The notes under the pieces are model-generated. The model searched no databases. It was not told where the DNA came from and saw only the letters and a program-made list of their open reading frames with translations. 64,000 nucleotides of DNA, taken from positions 7,727,501-7,791,500 of the forward strand of contig CM076949.1 of assembly GCA_039566865.1 (NCBI GenBank), written 5' to 3'. The DNA is from Aurelia coerulea. Lineage: Eukaryota > Cnidaria > Scyphozoa > Semaeostomeae > Ulmaridae. Position 1 is the stretch's first letter; every line of letters begins with the position of its first letter. A program made the position numbers and the translations under genes. Below, piece by piece: positions 21,097-32,619 of the stretch.

Positions 21097-21279
21097 GGTG
21101 TTGTGGTGCAGTGGTGTAATCCTCTGACATTGCAGACAGAACAGTTGGGTGGACAAAAAGTTCGATCCCAGGTAGAGCCTTACCACTCAAGCGTCATGAC
21201 AATGGGTTGTGGACTTGATTTGGTCTATTCTGCTTCTGCGATCCCAGCGCTTGGCGCTAAAAACCGCAACTTCACCTTC
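21097..21279 (+). mobile_element. tRNA-derived SINE, copy 2
   Basis: Starts GGTGTTGTGGTGCAGTGGTG, with a box B-like GTTCGATCCC 60-70 bases further on. The tail block CTGCTTCTGCGATCCCAGCGC and following TTCACCTTC are shared with the copy at 8597. Box A-like GGTGCAGTGG is better preserved here than in copy 1. Confidence 0.7.
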
Positions 21280-21790
21280 AGATTTAGCACTCCTGAAATA
21301 AGGTCGATTTCAATTTCTACCCCAAAAGATTAAATCTTATAATTTGCTACCCACAGGAATAAGTAGATAAAGTTCTGACCCAAAAAAAAAGAAAATTGCA
21401 AATTTCGGACCCACAAAGAAGGCGCGGCACCCAGTTTAGATATTTTTGAGTACACCCCCTGCGGGTGCCACAGCATCTGCAGTCAAGCAAGGAATGACAA
21501 GCAAGACAACGACATTGTAGGAAGAGTCTAGTGATCCTTCTCACCCAGACTAATGACATCAATAATAATATAGATAAGAGGACTAAGCAACCAATGGGTA
21601 AGAAATTCTATCATTCTTGTCCTCTTTTTCAAAAACGTTGGTGCATCATCGCCATGATTGACCAAGAGACATTTGCCAATATTATTACTGCGATACTGAG
21701 TATATTTATCAAATCTTATTTGAAAATGATTGCACGGATTGTTATATCATCTGCCCCTATCTGCCCCTTGGTTTAATGGCTTAAAAAGAG

Positions 21791-22127
21791 CTTACATGAT
21801 GCCGTCTTGTCGGTATATCTCGCCTAGCAGGGAAATCTCGCCCATCTCGCCTAGCTGGGACGTTTTTTTCTTTTTGCGTTAAACAGGCAGGACGGGATAG
21901 ATATTATCCACGCTTATTTGGTTACACTGATTACCATAACAAAAGACTGATCATTGTTGCATGCTCATTGACATCAATTTCATCCCAGCAAGATGGGACG
22001 GGATGAAACTCCCATGTAAACGCAAAGTGAAAATTGTACCGTATGTGTTTCTATAGGCAGCCGGGGTATCCCAACTAGGCGAGATATCCCACCTAGGGCA
22101 AGGCAGGGTCATGTAAACAGGCCCCTG
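21791..22127. mobile_element. Degenerate element with TTACATGA / TCATGTAA ends
   Basis: CTTACATGATGCCGTC at the left roughly inverts GGTCATGTAAACAGGCCCC at the right. Between them are TCTCGCCTAG and CTAGGCGAGATAT blocks in opposite orientation and a GGGACGGGAT/ATCCCG-rich middle. Boundaries uncertain. Confidence 0.4.
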
Positions 22128-22139
22128 GGTGCTTTGCCA

Positions 22140-22385
22140 TTATCGTTCATGAGAGAGATTTGATATCTTGATTATTTTCGGGATTACAGCATCTTTCAAT
22201 TTATTGAAAAAATTATGGTTTTGAAAAGAATGAAAGTTATCGTAAACCCTAAATTAGTAAAGAAAAGTAGTACAATCTTCAAGAAAAACAAAATTTCTCG
22301 AGGGTCTACAGTATGGCGCAAAGCAGAAATCTATAGCTTTTCTGGTTTATGATTTAGCTATTTGATGACGTCATAACCTCAAATC
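22140..22385. mobile_element. Internal fragment of the MULE-like foldback family
   Basis: TTTGATATCTTGATTATTTT, ATCGTAAACCCTAAATTAGT, AGCAGAAATCTATAGCTTTT and TTTGATGACGTCATAACCTC follow the same order as in 9505-10014. Both termini are missing; the next element (22390) is inserted at its right edge. Confidence 0.6.
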
Positions 22386-22389
22386 TTAA

Positions 22390-22606
22390 AGGCAGTCTGT
22401 CACGCATCAGCACGCATCTGATTGGCTGCAATAAAGTCGGAGCTCAGCACAACGGATGTTTTTGTGAATCTGTGCGCTTGAAGCAAAGGAGAGCTGATCG
22501 TTAGCACTTCCTACGGCCGTAGAAAGTCACTAGGATTAGGAGACATTCAATTTTCCCATTCTTTGTATTGTCCTCATCACCCAATCAGATGCATGACAGA
22601 CTGCCT
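22390..22606. mobile_element. TTAA-flanked MITE family A, copy 1
   Basis: Ends AGGCAGTCTGTCACGCATC and GATGCATGACAGACTGCCT are inverted with one difference and flanked by TTAA (22386-22389, 22607-22610). A related copy lies at 29194-29436. TTAA suggests piggyBac-type mobilisation. Confidence 0.8.
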
Positions 22607-22610
22607 TTAA

Positions 22611-23192
22611 CACAAGAGAGGCTGTAATTCCGAGAATGATAGAGAGATCAAAAGCCTCCAATGGTCAATGATAGCAAGTACCCAAAGTTCCTTTTCAGCC
22701 ATTAGATCAAAGGGCAGATGCAATACACGCATTTTTTTAGAAACTGCTCATAAGAAACTCAACTCTCAGATCGCCAAAAAATTAAGAAACTCCAGTTAAG
22801 AAGCTATACTTTCTTTTCACTCGTTTCCTGTATTACTGTTCCTGTACTTGGAAGGTACTTGAGTGATGCATAAACATTGAAAAGGCCTGATTTGACATGT
22901 TCATAAGTGAACAGGTTGTGAACATGAAGATTGTTATGGAACCTTTAAGAAACTCGTAAGAAACTGTGAGTCCTCAAAATCTGATAATTTTAAAAAACTT
23001 TCAGTACTGGCCAAAATTCTTAGTTTCTTATAAGAAAATACTTGTAACCATCCGCACGGGCAATCAATTTTTAAGATTGGATGCCTCGGCTGTTATACTG
23101 AGGGAACAGTAATTGTTTGAACTTATTTTTTCTTTAGTCTCTCGATACAGTCTGTTATCATTCATTGGAATGACTTTATCATCTCATTATAG
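22611..23192. other. CASP intron 4, right part
   Basis: Intronic sequence rich in AAGAAACT / AGTTTCTTAT words, some of them inverted. These recur at about 26200-26450 and 28310-28420 and suggest an old repeat split by later insertions. No exon seen. Confidence 0.4.
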
Positions 23193-23251
23193 ATCCTGTA
23201 CCCGCTCTGGAGCAAGCGCAAACAGTTCAGCAACAGCTAAGCAAAATTAAG
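23193..23251 (+). CDS. CUX1: CASP/CUX1 exon 5
   Basis: Acceptor CATTATAG, 59 bases, donor AAG|GTACGC. With the single base from exon 4 it encodes residues 100-119 (DPVPALEQAQTVQQQLSKIK). Vertebrate CASP has DPVPALDLGQQLQLKVQRL at this point. Confidence 0.92.
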
Positions 23252-23525
23252 GTACGCATGACAAAAGTGTTCTACTATAACAATAGCAGGCCAACCGCAA
23301 GGTTGATGTAATCTATTACACAGCTGTTTTTTTGTCTCAGTTTTTAAAGTTAAACCTACAGTCTGTCTCAAACTAGATGTCACGTGTGATCTGCGTTTGG
23401 AGTTAGAGGCAAATTTGGACTTCCAAGATTAATACTTCAACTCTCAGTGCACTAATATCAACCAATGAAGTATCTATGTTCAAGTTGACTATCGGGGATT
23501 ATCTTTAAAATCATTGCAGATTGTT

Positions 23526-23992
23526 TGCCCCAAGAGCAGAGACAACGAAGCGCCGCATCAAATCTGTTACCTTTTTTGGGACACCCGGTATCCTTGCTAA
23601 AATCGTTTGTTTCATTTGGAGCCTGTAGATTTGTGGACTTATCCAGTAGTTATGGCTAATCATCGCAAATGGAGGACTGGTGAGTAGGCTACCTTCTGAT
23701 ATTTACGTCCTACTTGTGACAATAGGGATTCGGGTTTCTTATTGAGTTTGTCACAGAAATTTCGCTGTTTTAAGTGTAATTGTGGTGCTCAAGAAAGCAA
23801 TATCACGCTCTTCTTCAAAGGGCTTACTCGCTCTTCCTTTTAAATGGTGTGTAACACAGAAAATGTCATGGAGATATGTTCGAGGAACGCGCTTCAATAT
23901 GACAATCGTCACCAGAGGCGCAGCGATGTGCCTAAGTAAACACAGTTGAAAATGCCTATTTCATTGTTGACGTTGTCTCTGCTCTTGGGGCA
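23526..23992. mobile_element. Inverted-repeat element, 467 bp
   Basis: TGCCCCAAGAGCAGAGACAA is perfectly inverted at the right end (TTGTCTCTGCTCTTGGGGCA). Inside lies a stray GGGACACCCGGTA, the terminal motif of the TA/CCGG foldbacks. No target duplication identified. Confidence 0.65.
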
Positions 23993-25301
23993 GATAATAT
24001 AAATGTGGTCGGTAAGAACTTAGATTACATCATGAAAAATATGAAAAAGTCATAATACTCTTTGTAGGGCCCTAAAATGTAGTGAATCCCTTCGATTTTA
24101 GAGTCGGTGGTTTTGAAGCGAGGAAATGTGTTCACAATCTTGTTGGTCATCTTTGACGTGGACCACTATTGTTCCTATTGTTCAATGAAGCAATATGATT
24201 GGTTCTTTCCGAGATAAACACAGTCACTGCGCTGATTGGCTCAGAACCTAATTCCTCTCACTGTTTTGTGCAGGGGGCATAATTTTTCCGTTATCAAGCT
24301 CCTTTAATTATCACTTGAAGAGTGGTTGAACTTACTGTCAACCACGCCCAAAAATTCCTACCACAGATATTGTGGAAGGTGAGAGCTTTCCAATTAATGA
24401 GGCTATGTGAAAGGTACGTGATATTCGGTCGTAGAGGATAGCAACAATTGATGCCTTCCTTGCGGTGACACTTTTAAATTCAACGCATGCGTAGAGATTG
24501 CCGGTTGTTCCTTCTAAAAATTGGTAACACTCGTTTTTACAATAAAAAACTACGGTCCAGGATTGTTAGGCAGTTTTTGCCGAGGGGCAAATCACTCCAA
24601 AAATAGCGTACGAGATTTCGGGATTTTAAAATCTCTTGAATTTTTGAAGGATTTTTGGGATTTTTGAGATTTTTTAAAGATTTCGTAAGATTTTAATGAT
24701 TTTGAAAGATTTTGAAAGATTTTTGAGACTTCTGGCGATTTTCAAAGACTTTTTGGGATTTTGCAAGATTGTTGAGATTGTTGAGGCTTTCTCAAAGATT
24801 TTTAAAACCAGTAACTTCAAAAATTTGGAGATTTTGGTACCGTACATTTGCTAGCTTTTTAAAATTATACCGAAATGTGTGCGATCAATCTCGCCGACCC
24901 TTCCTTTCCTCAATGTCCTTCATAAATCTTTGGAAACATGGCTGAAGAGTTGTATTTTCCATTGCCGAGTAAAAGTGGGGATTTCTCCCGTCCTTGGCTC
25001 AGCTATTGTTGACACGGAGAAAAAAAGATAAAGTACTCTGAGTAGTGTAGCATGATATCGACCTTCAACCCTAAATTTCTATTCGCTTGCAAAGCGACAT
25101 TTTCTCTTGTAAACAAAAGAATTTCCGTCCGCTCGGAACATTCCACTGATTGGAAAGTGGGATTTACGCAAGTCTGAGTTGAGTTATACAATGTTATCCT
25201 TGAAGGTTTATTTCTAAAGTTTACCCTCCTTACCAAATGCATTCATTGTTTCAAAGAAACCGCTTATAAAAAACTGTAGTACACTCTTCCAAATCAATTA
25301 A

Positions 25302-26189
25302 CCCTATTTTAACCGGGGGGGGGGGGGCGTTTTTCGCCCCCCTATCGGATTTTTTTTAATAGCTCCCAAACGATGTCACCTACAATGCTGAAACTACTTG
25401 ACTTTTCCTAGAATTTATTTGGCAATCAGAAAATAGAAATTTCAATACCTATTGTTTGACCACGTGACCACCACATGCCCATATTTGGAGAGTGGTCAAA
25501 AAGAAATTCTTAAAAACGGCTCTAATTTATTCCTTTGTTACTAAATCTCAAAAATATATATACCATTCGATTCGTCTCGATGAGTACTTTCGTTTGATAT
25601 ATAAATTATTCACATTTGCTGACATCAGCAGTTTATTATTTCTATGACGTCATCAACCTTGATGACGTCATATTCCTTATGAATGAGTAATTTTTTATGC
25701 AAAACTGATGGAATTACCTCAAATATCGATGAAGGTACTTGATGTCACCAATAATATGCGAAATTAATGGTTTTAAATCATAATTATTGAGCTAACAACT
25801 TTGCGTTGAATCAAATTTTCATTATTTAATTAGTTAATTTATTAGAAACCACAAATATCCGTACGAAACCATATGAAATTACAAATTAATGATATCAAGC
25901 AGGTATTTGGATGGTTTTTTGCGAATTTTATCTCGCTATTTGCTAATAATGGGCCCTTTTCTGCAAAAAGCTCAATTTCCTCAAAATTTGCATTGTTTTT
26001 GGTTGCCTAGGAACCAATCACGTGACTATTGATTGATTGGTGATATTTTTAGATTCTCCTTTATTCAATTATGACACAGTGCAAGTTTCATTGTCATAGC
26101 TGTTATACTTGCGGAGAAAAACAGGGGGGGGGGCGAAAAACTCCCCCCCCCGGTAGAAAGTCACTTTTTTTTACCCGGTTAAAATAGGG
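25302..26189. mobile_element. piggyBac-like element, 888 bp, nested in hAT
   Basis: Ends CCCTATTTTAACCGGG and CCCGGTTAAAATAGGG are perfect inverted repeats flanked by TTAA (25298-25301, 26190-26193). Long G/C homopolymers sit beside both ends (GGGGGGCG...CGCCCCCC and the inverse). The CCCTA start and TTAA duplication are typical of piggyBac ends. No transposase frame. Confidence 0.85.
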
Positions 26190-27218
26190 TTAAGAAACTC
26201 TACTTGAAGCAATCAATTCTTGTCATGACTTGCACAATGAATCTAACAGAAAGTACGCTACTAGCCCAAATATTACTAAAAAGTACAAGTTTTATTCATA
26301 AACTGGCTCATTTTTATAATTCTTGGTTCAAAAGGTGGTCCTCAGTGAATTACGATAAATTGTAATATTCAGTTTTATGAATGATCAAGAAACTCTGCAA
26401 GTAACTACTACTATAATTGTGCCAAAAACTTAAGAAACTCTGCCACAAATTTCAGCGACAAGTTCTCATGAAAAAATTGGTGAATCGGATTCATGTGATT
26501 CTGACAAATGCGACTTCTATTCAGGTCAAAAGACAGTCTTCTATGCCTGCGAGGCTGGACTTTCTTCAAAACGTCCTCTCGAATTGAGAAAGAGAATGAA
26601 CTTTCCATCAACGCTTTGTTGTAAATGCTCGAAACATGATATTCAAGAGACAGGTAGTCTGGGGTAAAAACTTCTTGTCTTGTTTGTAAATATTTCTAAA
26701 AAAGATTTTTAATTTTTGCCTGGTCATTTTCCCTACTGTGTTCGAAATGAGACAAAATAAAGAGAAAATGCCCAAAGCCCAAACTGACAGACCTATGAAT
26801 TATAGGTGTTTTTTGACTGCAGATTCGGAATCTACATGCTTGATTTAGTGCAAATAATGGGGAGATTTCAGCTAAAATGGTTTTGAAAATTAGTCAATTG
26901 TGACGTCATGTCATCTATGACGTCATGGAATACTTTTTCGAATTTCACAAAAATGAAAAAACTATACATCATTCGCAAGCTCTTCAAACGCTCTTTTCGA
27001 CTATGCAAATCGGGTGAAAATCCCAAGTTAATATAACGCGTCAACAGTTATTGAAGTATTTACGGACATTAAGCCCTACCGTGACGCCATCGTTCACATG
27101 AATTCGAAACTTTTCAAAAATGGCGCATTATCTTAAATGTCTCAAATTAATCCTAATCGCCCATTCTAACAACAAAAAACTTGAGTTAGGCACAAGCTTG
27201 GATGGTTAGCCTATTTTC

Positions 27219-27700
27219 CCCGCCTATCACACCTCTAGACTTACGACTTTTCGTCCTTTGTTTCATACTCTGGTTTGCTTCCTGCGATCTTTGATTTGCT
27301 GATATCACTTGGTCAATAGGGACTCATAATATTAATCTTAAAAAGTGGGCCCTCTTTAGGCCTGCGTAGAGTGGCCAATGGTTCCGTATTCACCAATTCA
27401 ATTGCTATAATTTAGTGTTCAACCGATAGGGAGGCGCTATTTATTTATATAGTTGTTGTTGTTGCATACAAAAATCGGTTGATACGGCCTAGTGTTCTTG
27501 TAGCTGCGATGGATCTGTTTTGTTTCTACAGAGGAAGATTATTGCTTGAAAGGTTATAATTTGCAGTTAGTAGGTCAGGAAAACCTCATTCTTTGTACTA
27601 AAAGTTTGCTTTTCAATGCTTACCAGGTGATATCAGCAGATCAAAGAACGCAGGGAAACAAGGGATGAAAATTCATAAGTCTATCACACCTCCCCAGCTC
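27219..27700. mobile_element. Degenerate inverted-repeat element
   Basis: The left arm (TATCACACCTC, GCGATCTTTGATTTGCTGAT, ATCACTTGGT) is inverted on the right (ACCAGGTGATATCAGCAGAT, CAAAGAACGC, TATCACACCTCC). It is nested within the 3.5-kb hAT-like element. Ends not resolved. Confidence 0.45.
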
Positions 27701-28092
27701 GCGAACGCGTGTGTGCATGTATATTCTAGCAGACTCCCTGCCACGGTTGTTGTCTTGACGACGCAATCGAACACAGTGTGGACAAGGTCAGAGGTTAGAA
27801 AATTGTTTTTCGTTTTTCCTTCAATTTCATGGACACTCATAGTCACTTTGCAAGCATTTGCCACCTTTTTTAAGTTTTCCTTACAATTTTTGATGATTTA
27901 TCCAGAGAGATTTTTGGGATTTTTCTGGGATTTCTAAGATTTTTTGAGATTTTTTAGGATTTTTCTAAGATTTCTAAGATTTTTGGAGATTTTCGCAAAA
28001 TGTAGAAGATTTTAAAGATTTTTAGGATTTTTGAAGATTTTTTGAGATTTTTTTCGAAGGTGTACGAGATTTTTGGAGTGATTTGCCCCTCG

Positions 28093-28847
28093 GTTTTTGC
28101 TACCAAAAATTTCTTGTTAGTTCCTTATAATTTTAATGCTGCAAGTGTAGAACTAGTTAGTTTGACTATGGTTTTGTTACAAGGGCTCCCAAATTACTTG
28201 GTATGAGACCTCAAAACAAGAAGTAACATAATTCCCATAATTCACAATCAAAAATATGCCAGAACAGTTGCTATTCCTGCACAATGTCAAAAAAATGTTC
28301 AAATGCAGATTACAAAAGTTTCTTAGCTTTTTTTAATTCAGGTAGGGCTCTTTCTTACGTTTCGAAAAATTGAGCCTACTACTGTTTCTTATAAGCTTTT
28401 TCTTATAAGAAAGGAGTGTAACAGAATTCGGACTCAAAACAATTTGAAAACATTTGTCACTGCTCCATTCCTTCCGGGTTGCTTAGCTTTTATCATTCCA
28501 TCCCGGAAACTTTTCGGTAAGCCGGTTTCCGTATAATAGCAGTGAGTCGCAGTAAGTCGCATTTTTGTTTCCCACCCACCCTATTCTATTCCTCTTTCTT
28601 AAATTCAATTCTTCCATTGTTCGCTCCCTGTGACCTTTTCCTCAACAGCCAGGGTGCATCAGTCGAGAAATATGTTCCCACCACTGACTTATGGAATGGA
28701 AAGGAGCTTTCTCTGGATACCACTCTGCCTTTTAAAGGTTGATCTCCACTCAGTAGAATTTTCCGGAATGTTTCGAACGATTAAACGGAACATTCCGGAT
28801 TTAAGGATTTATTTTTTGCAGTTCCGGATATATGGACCTATTATCCC
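28093..28847. other. CASP intron 5, no recognised feature
   Basis: AT-rich intronic sequence with one short hairpin, CTTATAAGCTTTTTCTTATAAG, near 28390. Plus-strand open frames at 28542-28863 have no family features or splice support. Confidence 0.4.
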
Positions 28848-29098
28848 AGCCAAAACTCGTTGAGACAAATGAGTTTTTTGTCAAAAGGTGTATTTCTTGC
28901 ATTTAAACTACTAATTTTCATTTCTACTGCTGAAGCCACCCTCTCCCATTGCAATGTTGTTTTCATCGAAGAACAAATAGTTGTGAAGTCATCTATGATA
29001 TTTCTATCAGCTTCCAAAATTGCACTGGGGGCGGGAGGGATCTCAATTCGAAATTTCCTCTAAAATAAACTGTCTCAAGAGTTTTTTCCGCGATTGTA
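28848..29098. mobile_element. Degenerate copy of the AATCGCGG element
   Basis: AAAACTCGTTGAGACAAATG, a CCCATTGCAATGTTG block, GTCATCTATGATATTTC and GAGTTTTTTCCGCGATT follow the same order as in 44434-44684. The left outer bases are lost. Confidence 0.6.
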
Positions 29099-29193
29099 GT
29101 TTTCAGACCATTTTCTTATATTTGTGGATGATACTTTATGCCCTGAATGACACCTCCCCCTACAGTGGAGTTTAGCAGTTATCCTGGACTTAA

Positions 29194-29436
29194 AGGCACA
29201 CTGTCGTGGCTGCTATTGGCTATTCGTGATGTTGAGCTGACAACCTAAAGACCTACCCTTTTGATAATTACCAAGCCTTTATGCTCTTAGATCATGTATG
29301 TCTTTGTTTCGGGAATAAAGGGAGTCAGATCGTTATCACCTTCATGAATTTCAGTGTACAGCGAAATTACTGAAGCCTGCCTAATTCTATTCTCTTATTG
29401 TCTCATCTATCCAATCAGTGCCACGACTCTGTGCCT
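29194..29436. mobile_element. TTAA-flanked MITE family A, copy 2
   Basis: Ends AGGCACACTGTCGTGGC and GCCACGACTCTGTGCCT are inverted repeats with one mismatch, flanked by TTAA (29190-29193, 29437-29440). It shares AGGCA...CTGTC ends and a CCAATCAG block with 22390-22606. Confidence 0.75.
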
Positions 29437-29518
29437 TTAACGACAAGACGTTATTCCACAAAAGGTAGGACTCTCATTTGAACATGTTTATCATGATCAT
29501 AATTCTTATATTTGTTAG

Positions 29519-29597
29519 GATCTAGAGCTCGAAAATCAAAAGCTTAGAGAGACACTTGACGAATATCATGTTGAATTTGCCGAAGTAAAGAATCAGG
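29519..29597 (+). CDS. CUX1: CASP/CUX1 exon 6
   Basis: Acceptor ATTTGTTAG, 79 bases, donor AGG|GTAAGT, one base carried over. It encodes residues 120-145 ([17 protein letters not shown], then VEFAEVKNQ). It is near-identical to vertebrate [26 protein letters not shown]. Confidence 0.95.
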
Positions 29598-29707
29598 GTA
29601 AGTCATATGTAAAGTAATTTATTTTTGCCTCGATTATGATCACAACTGAATGCTGCAGATCATCTATCAACAATTTGATTAAAGATATCATGTTAGGGAG
29701 ACGAGAT

Positions 29708-29858
29708 ACGGTTTTTCCGAGGAAAAGTATGTGCCCCCATGCAATGGGTCAAAGCTCATGCGCAGTAGCGTTTCGGGTTGGAACTCTGCCAGGCGCATTA
29801 GCACCAACCTAATGCACGGGGTAGGGGGGGGGCACATAAGTTTCCTCGGACAAACCGT
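29708..29858. mobile_element. Small inverted-repeat element, 151 bp
   Basis: ACGGTTTTTCCGAGGAAAAG at the left inverts CTTATGTGCC...TTTCCTCGGACAAACCGT at the right, including a shared GTGCCCCC/GGGGGCAC block. It follows exon 6 by about 110 bases. Confidence 0.6.
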
Positions 29859-29879
29859 GGTTTTTTTAGAGAAATCATT

Positions 29880-30270
29880 GAGTTTATGTCGAAAGAAGAA
29901 GGATATATCTACACCTGCCTGACGGATTTCGTTTATTTGATTCAGGAGCTGAATAGTGATTGTTTCATTCAAGCCATAAATATTCTCTTCTGCTCAGCTT
30001 CGAACCAAAGGAAAAAAATCCACCCGGCAGATCTTTAGATTAATTCTTCTCCTTTCGTTATGAAGTCTTGATTTCTCTTAAAACCACCTTTTGCGTGCAT
30101 AAGAGGACAGTTTGCCCTGCTGGTTTCAGGGCAGCTTTTGCGGCTTTTGTTTGCTTTAACTACTTGTTGAGAGAATTTCCATTGTCTGCATTATCACTTT
30201 GAGTTGCCGTGTTACTCAAAAGCAGCTGATGATATTGTGTTACAAAGTCTGTCCTCCTTGCTTGCTCCAG
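29880..30270. mobile_element. Diverged copy of the 8790-9386 foldback family
   Basis: GAAAGAAGAAGGATATATCT, AGCTGAATAGT, CGAACCAAAGG, ACTACTTGTTGAGAGAATTT and ATTGTGTTACAAAGTCTGTC echo the complete element in order. Heavily mutated; limits approximate. Confidence 0.55.
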
Positions 30271-30400
30271 CCATTGTTGTGAGACTGGAGTCTATTTCCC
30301 TGACGCTGCAGAAGTCATTTGATCAACATTTCTGTTTTCAATTCTCAAATTCTTAGAAAGGTCTTTGTCGTTTGTAATTGAAATTTCTTTTTCCTCGCAG

Positions 30401-30468
30401 AGGTCACAATCAAAGATTTAAAAGAGAAGTTGAAGGAATTCGAAGACAAAACTGATGAAAAGCTTCAG
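30401..30468 (+). CDS. CUX1: CASP/CUX1 exon 7
   Basis: Acceptor TTTTTCCTCGCAG, 68 bases, donor CAG|GTAAGT. With the base from exon 6 it encodes residues 146-168 (EVTIKDLKEKLKEFEDKTD, then EKLQ), matching EVTIKALKEKIREYEQTLK. Confidence 0.93.
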
Positions 30469-32419
30469 GTAAGTCTATTTTTCCGCTTTATTCGCATACG
30501 ATTTAGGCCTACCGGATGGACCTAGAACAGTTTAAGCGTTTGAAAAATCGTAATACCCAGAGTACTGGATGGATTTGAATGAAGCGAATTTTCCTTGAAA
30601 ACAAAAATACTGAAGTACTATATTTGGGATTTTTTTTGCATTTTTTTAGGCAAAGGAAATATACGTCATTGTCATTCGATTTCACGGAAATTCTTTTGTT
30701 GCGAAATGGCTGAAAAGGGCCCTAAAACGTTCGATCAAATCCTAAGGAATCTCTTACATAGAACAAAGTGCAAGGGATTTGATCTCTCTCAAGAGTTTTA
30801 GGAAATGAGGTTTTTCTCCTTTTTTATATCCACTAAAGGATTACAATATAAATTTACAAGCAACACTACTTTACGAATTTCCTATACAACTATACAATGC
30901 TACTGGAACGATACCCCGAGGAGCAAAAGGCTATGACTACCCCGAGGCCATTTGGACATGGAGATTAAAACTAAAGATTAAAACTAAAGTCTGTCTCAAA
31001 TTACATGCCACGGGAAGTGTCTGCGATCGAAACAACTTAAGTGCTTGGATGGGTAACTTAAATGTTTGGATGGGTAATTTAGACATCATCGCAAATTTCG
31101 TGCCATCTAATTCGAGATAGACGTTAAATATACAGCCGAAAGGAGAACAAAATAAAAGCGAACAAAAGATAAACACCTTACAATGGGACATGGTCGTTGT
31201 GGTTGTGTGGTTTATAACGGAGTATGAAATTTTCTAATCAAATCAAATGAGTTTTGAAACAAATACTAAAGTTTTTGGATTCCATGGTGGCAATAAATAT
31301 GCAGGCGACGTCTGATATTTGTGAAAAACTGTACTTTTGTATCGTTTACCGTGACCAATTTCTTTACGATATGATCAAGGTTTTCAACCCTTTTTGGGCA
31401 TTTTACAAACAAACGAATTTCATGAAATCGAATTTTCGTGTATTTTCAGCACTCTTAACGACACAAGAAAAATCATCAAAATACTTCAATTCATTAAACT
31501 CCATCCAGAACTCTAGGCACTACGATATTCTCAAGCGTCTGAACTTTTCTGGCACACCAAGTTTATTTTTAGTCTAATTTTGCCCCTAAACAACGATTCA
31601 CCTTTAATCCAGAAGGAATATAAACCAACTCAAGTTCACTTCCATTCATTCATTCATTTCATTTGAATTTGAATTAATTTGAAAAATTGGGGGTAACATT
31701 ATGTGCTATTTATTTAAAGTTTTGCGAAGATTCAACACATATACTAATCACAAAGCAAACACAAGACTGTTTGGAATAAACCCTTTTAGAGGCACAATCG
31801 AAAATTGTTTGTGTCAGGAAATCTCAGCGAGATTCTTCTTGCATAAAAAAGAGCCCTCGTACATTCCGAATATATATTTAGTATTTTCGTACGACTTCCA
31901 GAAGTATCATAAACAGAAAAAGGAATGGAAAACAACATATTTGTACCCAGACTTCTCTGCGGCACGTGCGCATAGACAATGGAAAGACAATAGACAAATT
32001 CTCGCGTTTCAAATTTCTTTTCATAAATCTCTGTCAATTAAAGGGGCTCCGTCGTCAAACAATAAACAAATCCGTAAACTCGCACATGTCACTAATTATC
32101 CATTGTTCATCCATTGTTTTCTGCAGTTTGTTTTGTGGCTTCACCCAAGCCACCAAAAAGTGACCGTTAAAAGTCCACTTATGTCAGAGCAATCGTAGAA
32201 GATATGAATGTTTGGTTTGTTCCTTAGTGAAGTACGATGATCTATGTCCAAACAGCACTGTTCATTTTGAAAAAAATGTGAAAATCCCGTGTGATATCAC
32301 CTTTCAAAAACTGCAAATATCATCGTTTTGTTTACATTTTGACGACGGCGCCCCTTTAAATGTTCGATGATTGTGTATCTTTAACGATATGATGTAAAGT
32401 CTTCTTCATCTCGTTGCAG
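30469..32419. other. CASP intron 7 with worn foldback remnants
   Basis: Two blocks, about 30540-30800 and 31250-31570, resemble decayed halves of the CCGGGTGAGCC foldback family (AGTACTGGATGGATTTGAAT, GGGCCCTAAAACGTTCGATC, GATATGATCAAGGTTTTCAA). A block at about 30985-31125 (GTCTGTCTCAAATTACATG) recurs at 23360. A 165-codon open frame (31701-32198) is covered in the findings. Confidence 0.45.
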
Positions 32420-32475
32420 GCAAAGTTGAAAGATAGGGAAGTGGATTTACAGAAAGATTTTAATAGCAGGGAAAA
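32420..32475 (+). CDS. CUX1: CASP/CUX1 exon 8
   Basis: Acceptor CTCGTTGCAG, 56 bases, donor AA|GTTAGT. It encodes residues 169-186 (AKLKDREVDLQKDFNSRE) and leaves two bases. The donor is the least canonical of the gene (GTTAGT), but the phase fits exon 9 exactly. Confidence 0.85.
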
Positions 32476-32619
32476 GTTAGTGTTGATTTGTTTCAGTTAC
32501 TTTTCTTTTGTTGACTTCGAATTCAACCTATTCATCTTAAATTGCAAACGGTTTTTATCTTCATTAAACAGAAATTTCTTTTACAAAAGGGAACTACTTC
32601 CGACACTACTTACGAACTA

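Larger units (their letters stand above)
24581..28092. mobile_element. hAT-like element, 3.5 kb, with nested insertions
   Basis: Ends CGAGGGGCAAATCACTCC and GGAGTGATTTGCCCCTCG are perfect inverted repeats flanked by an exact 8-bp duplication GTTTTTGC (24573-24580, 28093-28100). Just inside each end is about 180 bases of degenerate GATTTTT repeats, in the same orientation at both ends (about 24630-24810 and 27895-28070). The piggyBac-like element at 25302 is nested inside. No transposase-length frame is present, so it is non-autonomous or gutted. It lies in CASP intron 5. Confidence 0.85.

Noticed and set aside
23568..23592. Separate TA/CCGG transposon end inside 23526-23992
   Set aside because: Only one copy of GGGACACCCGGTA is present with no partner end nearby; treated as a relic inside another element.
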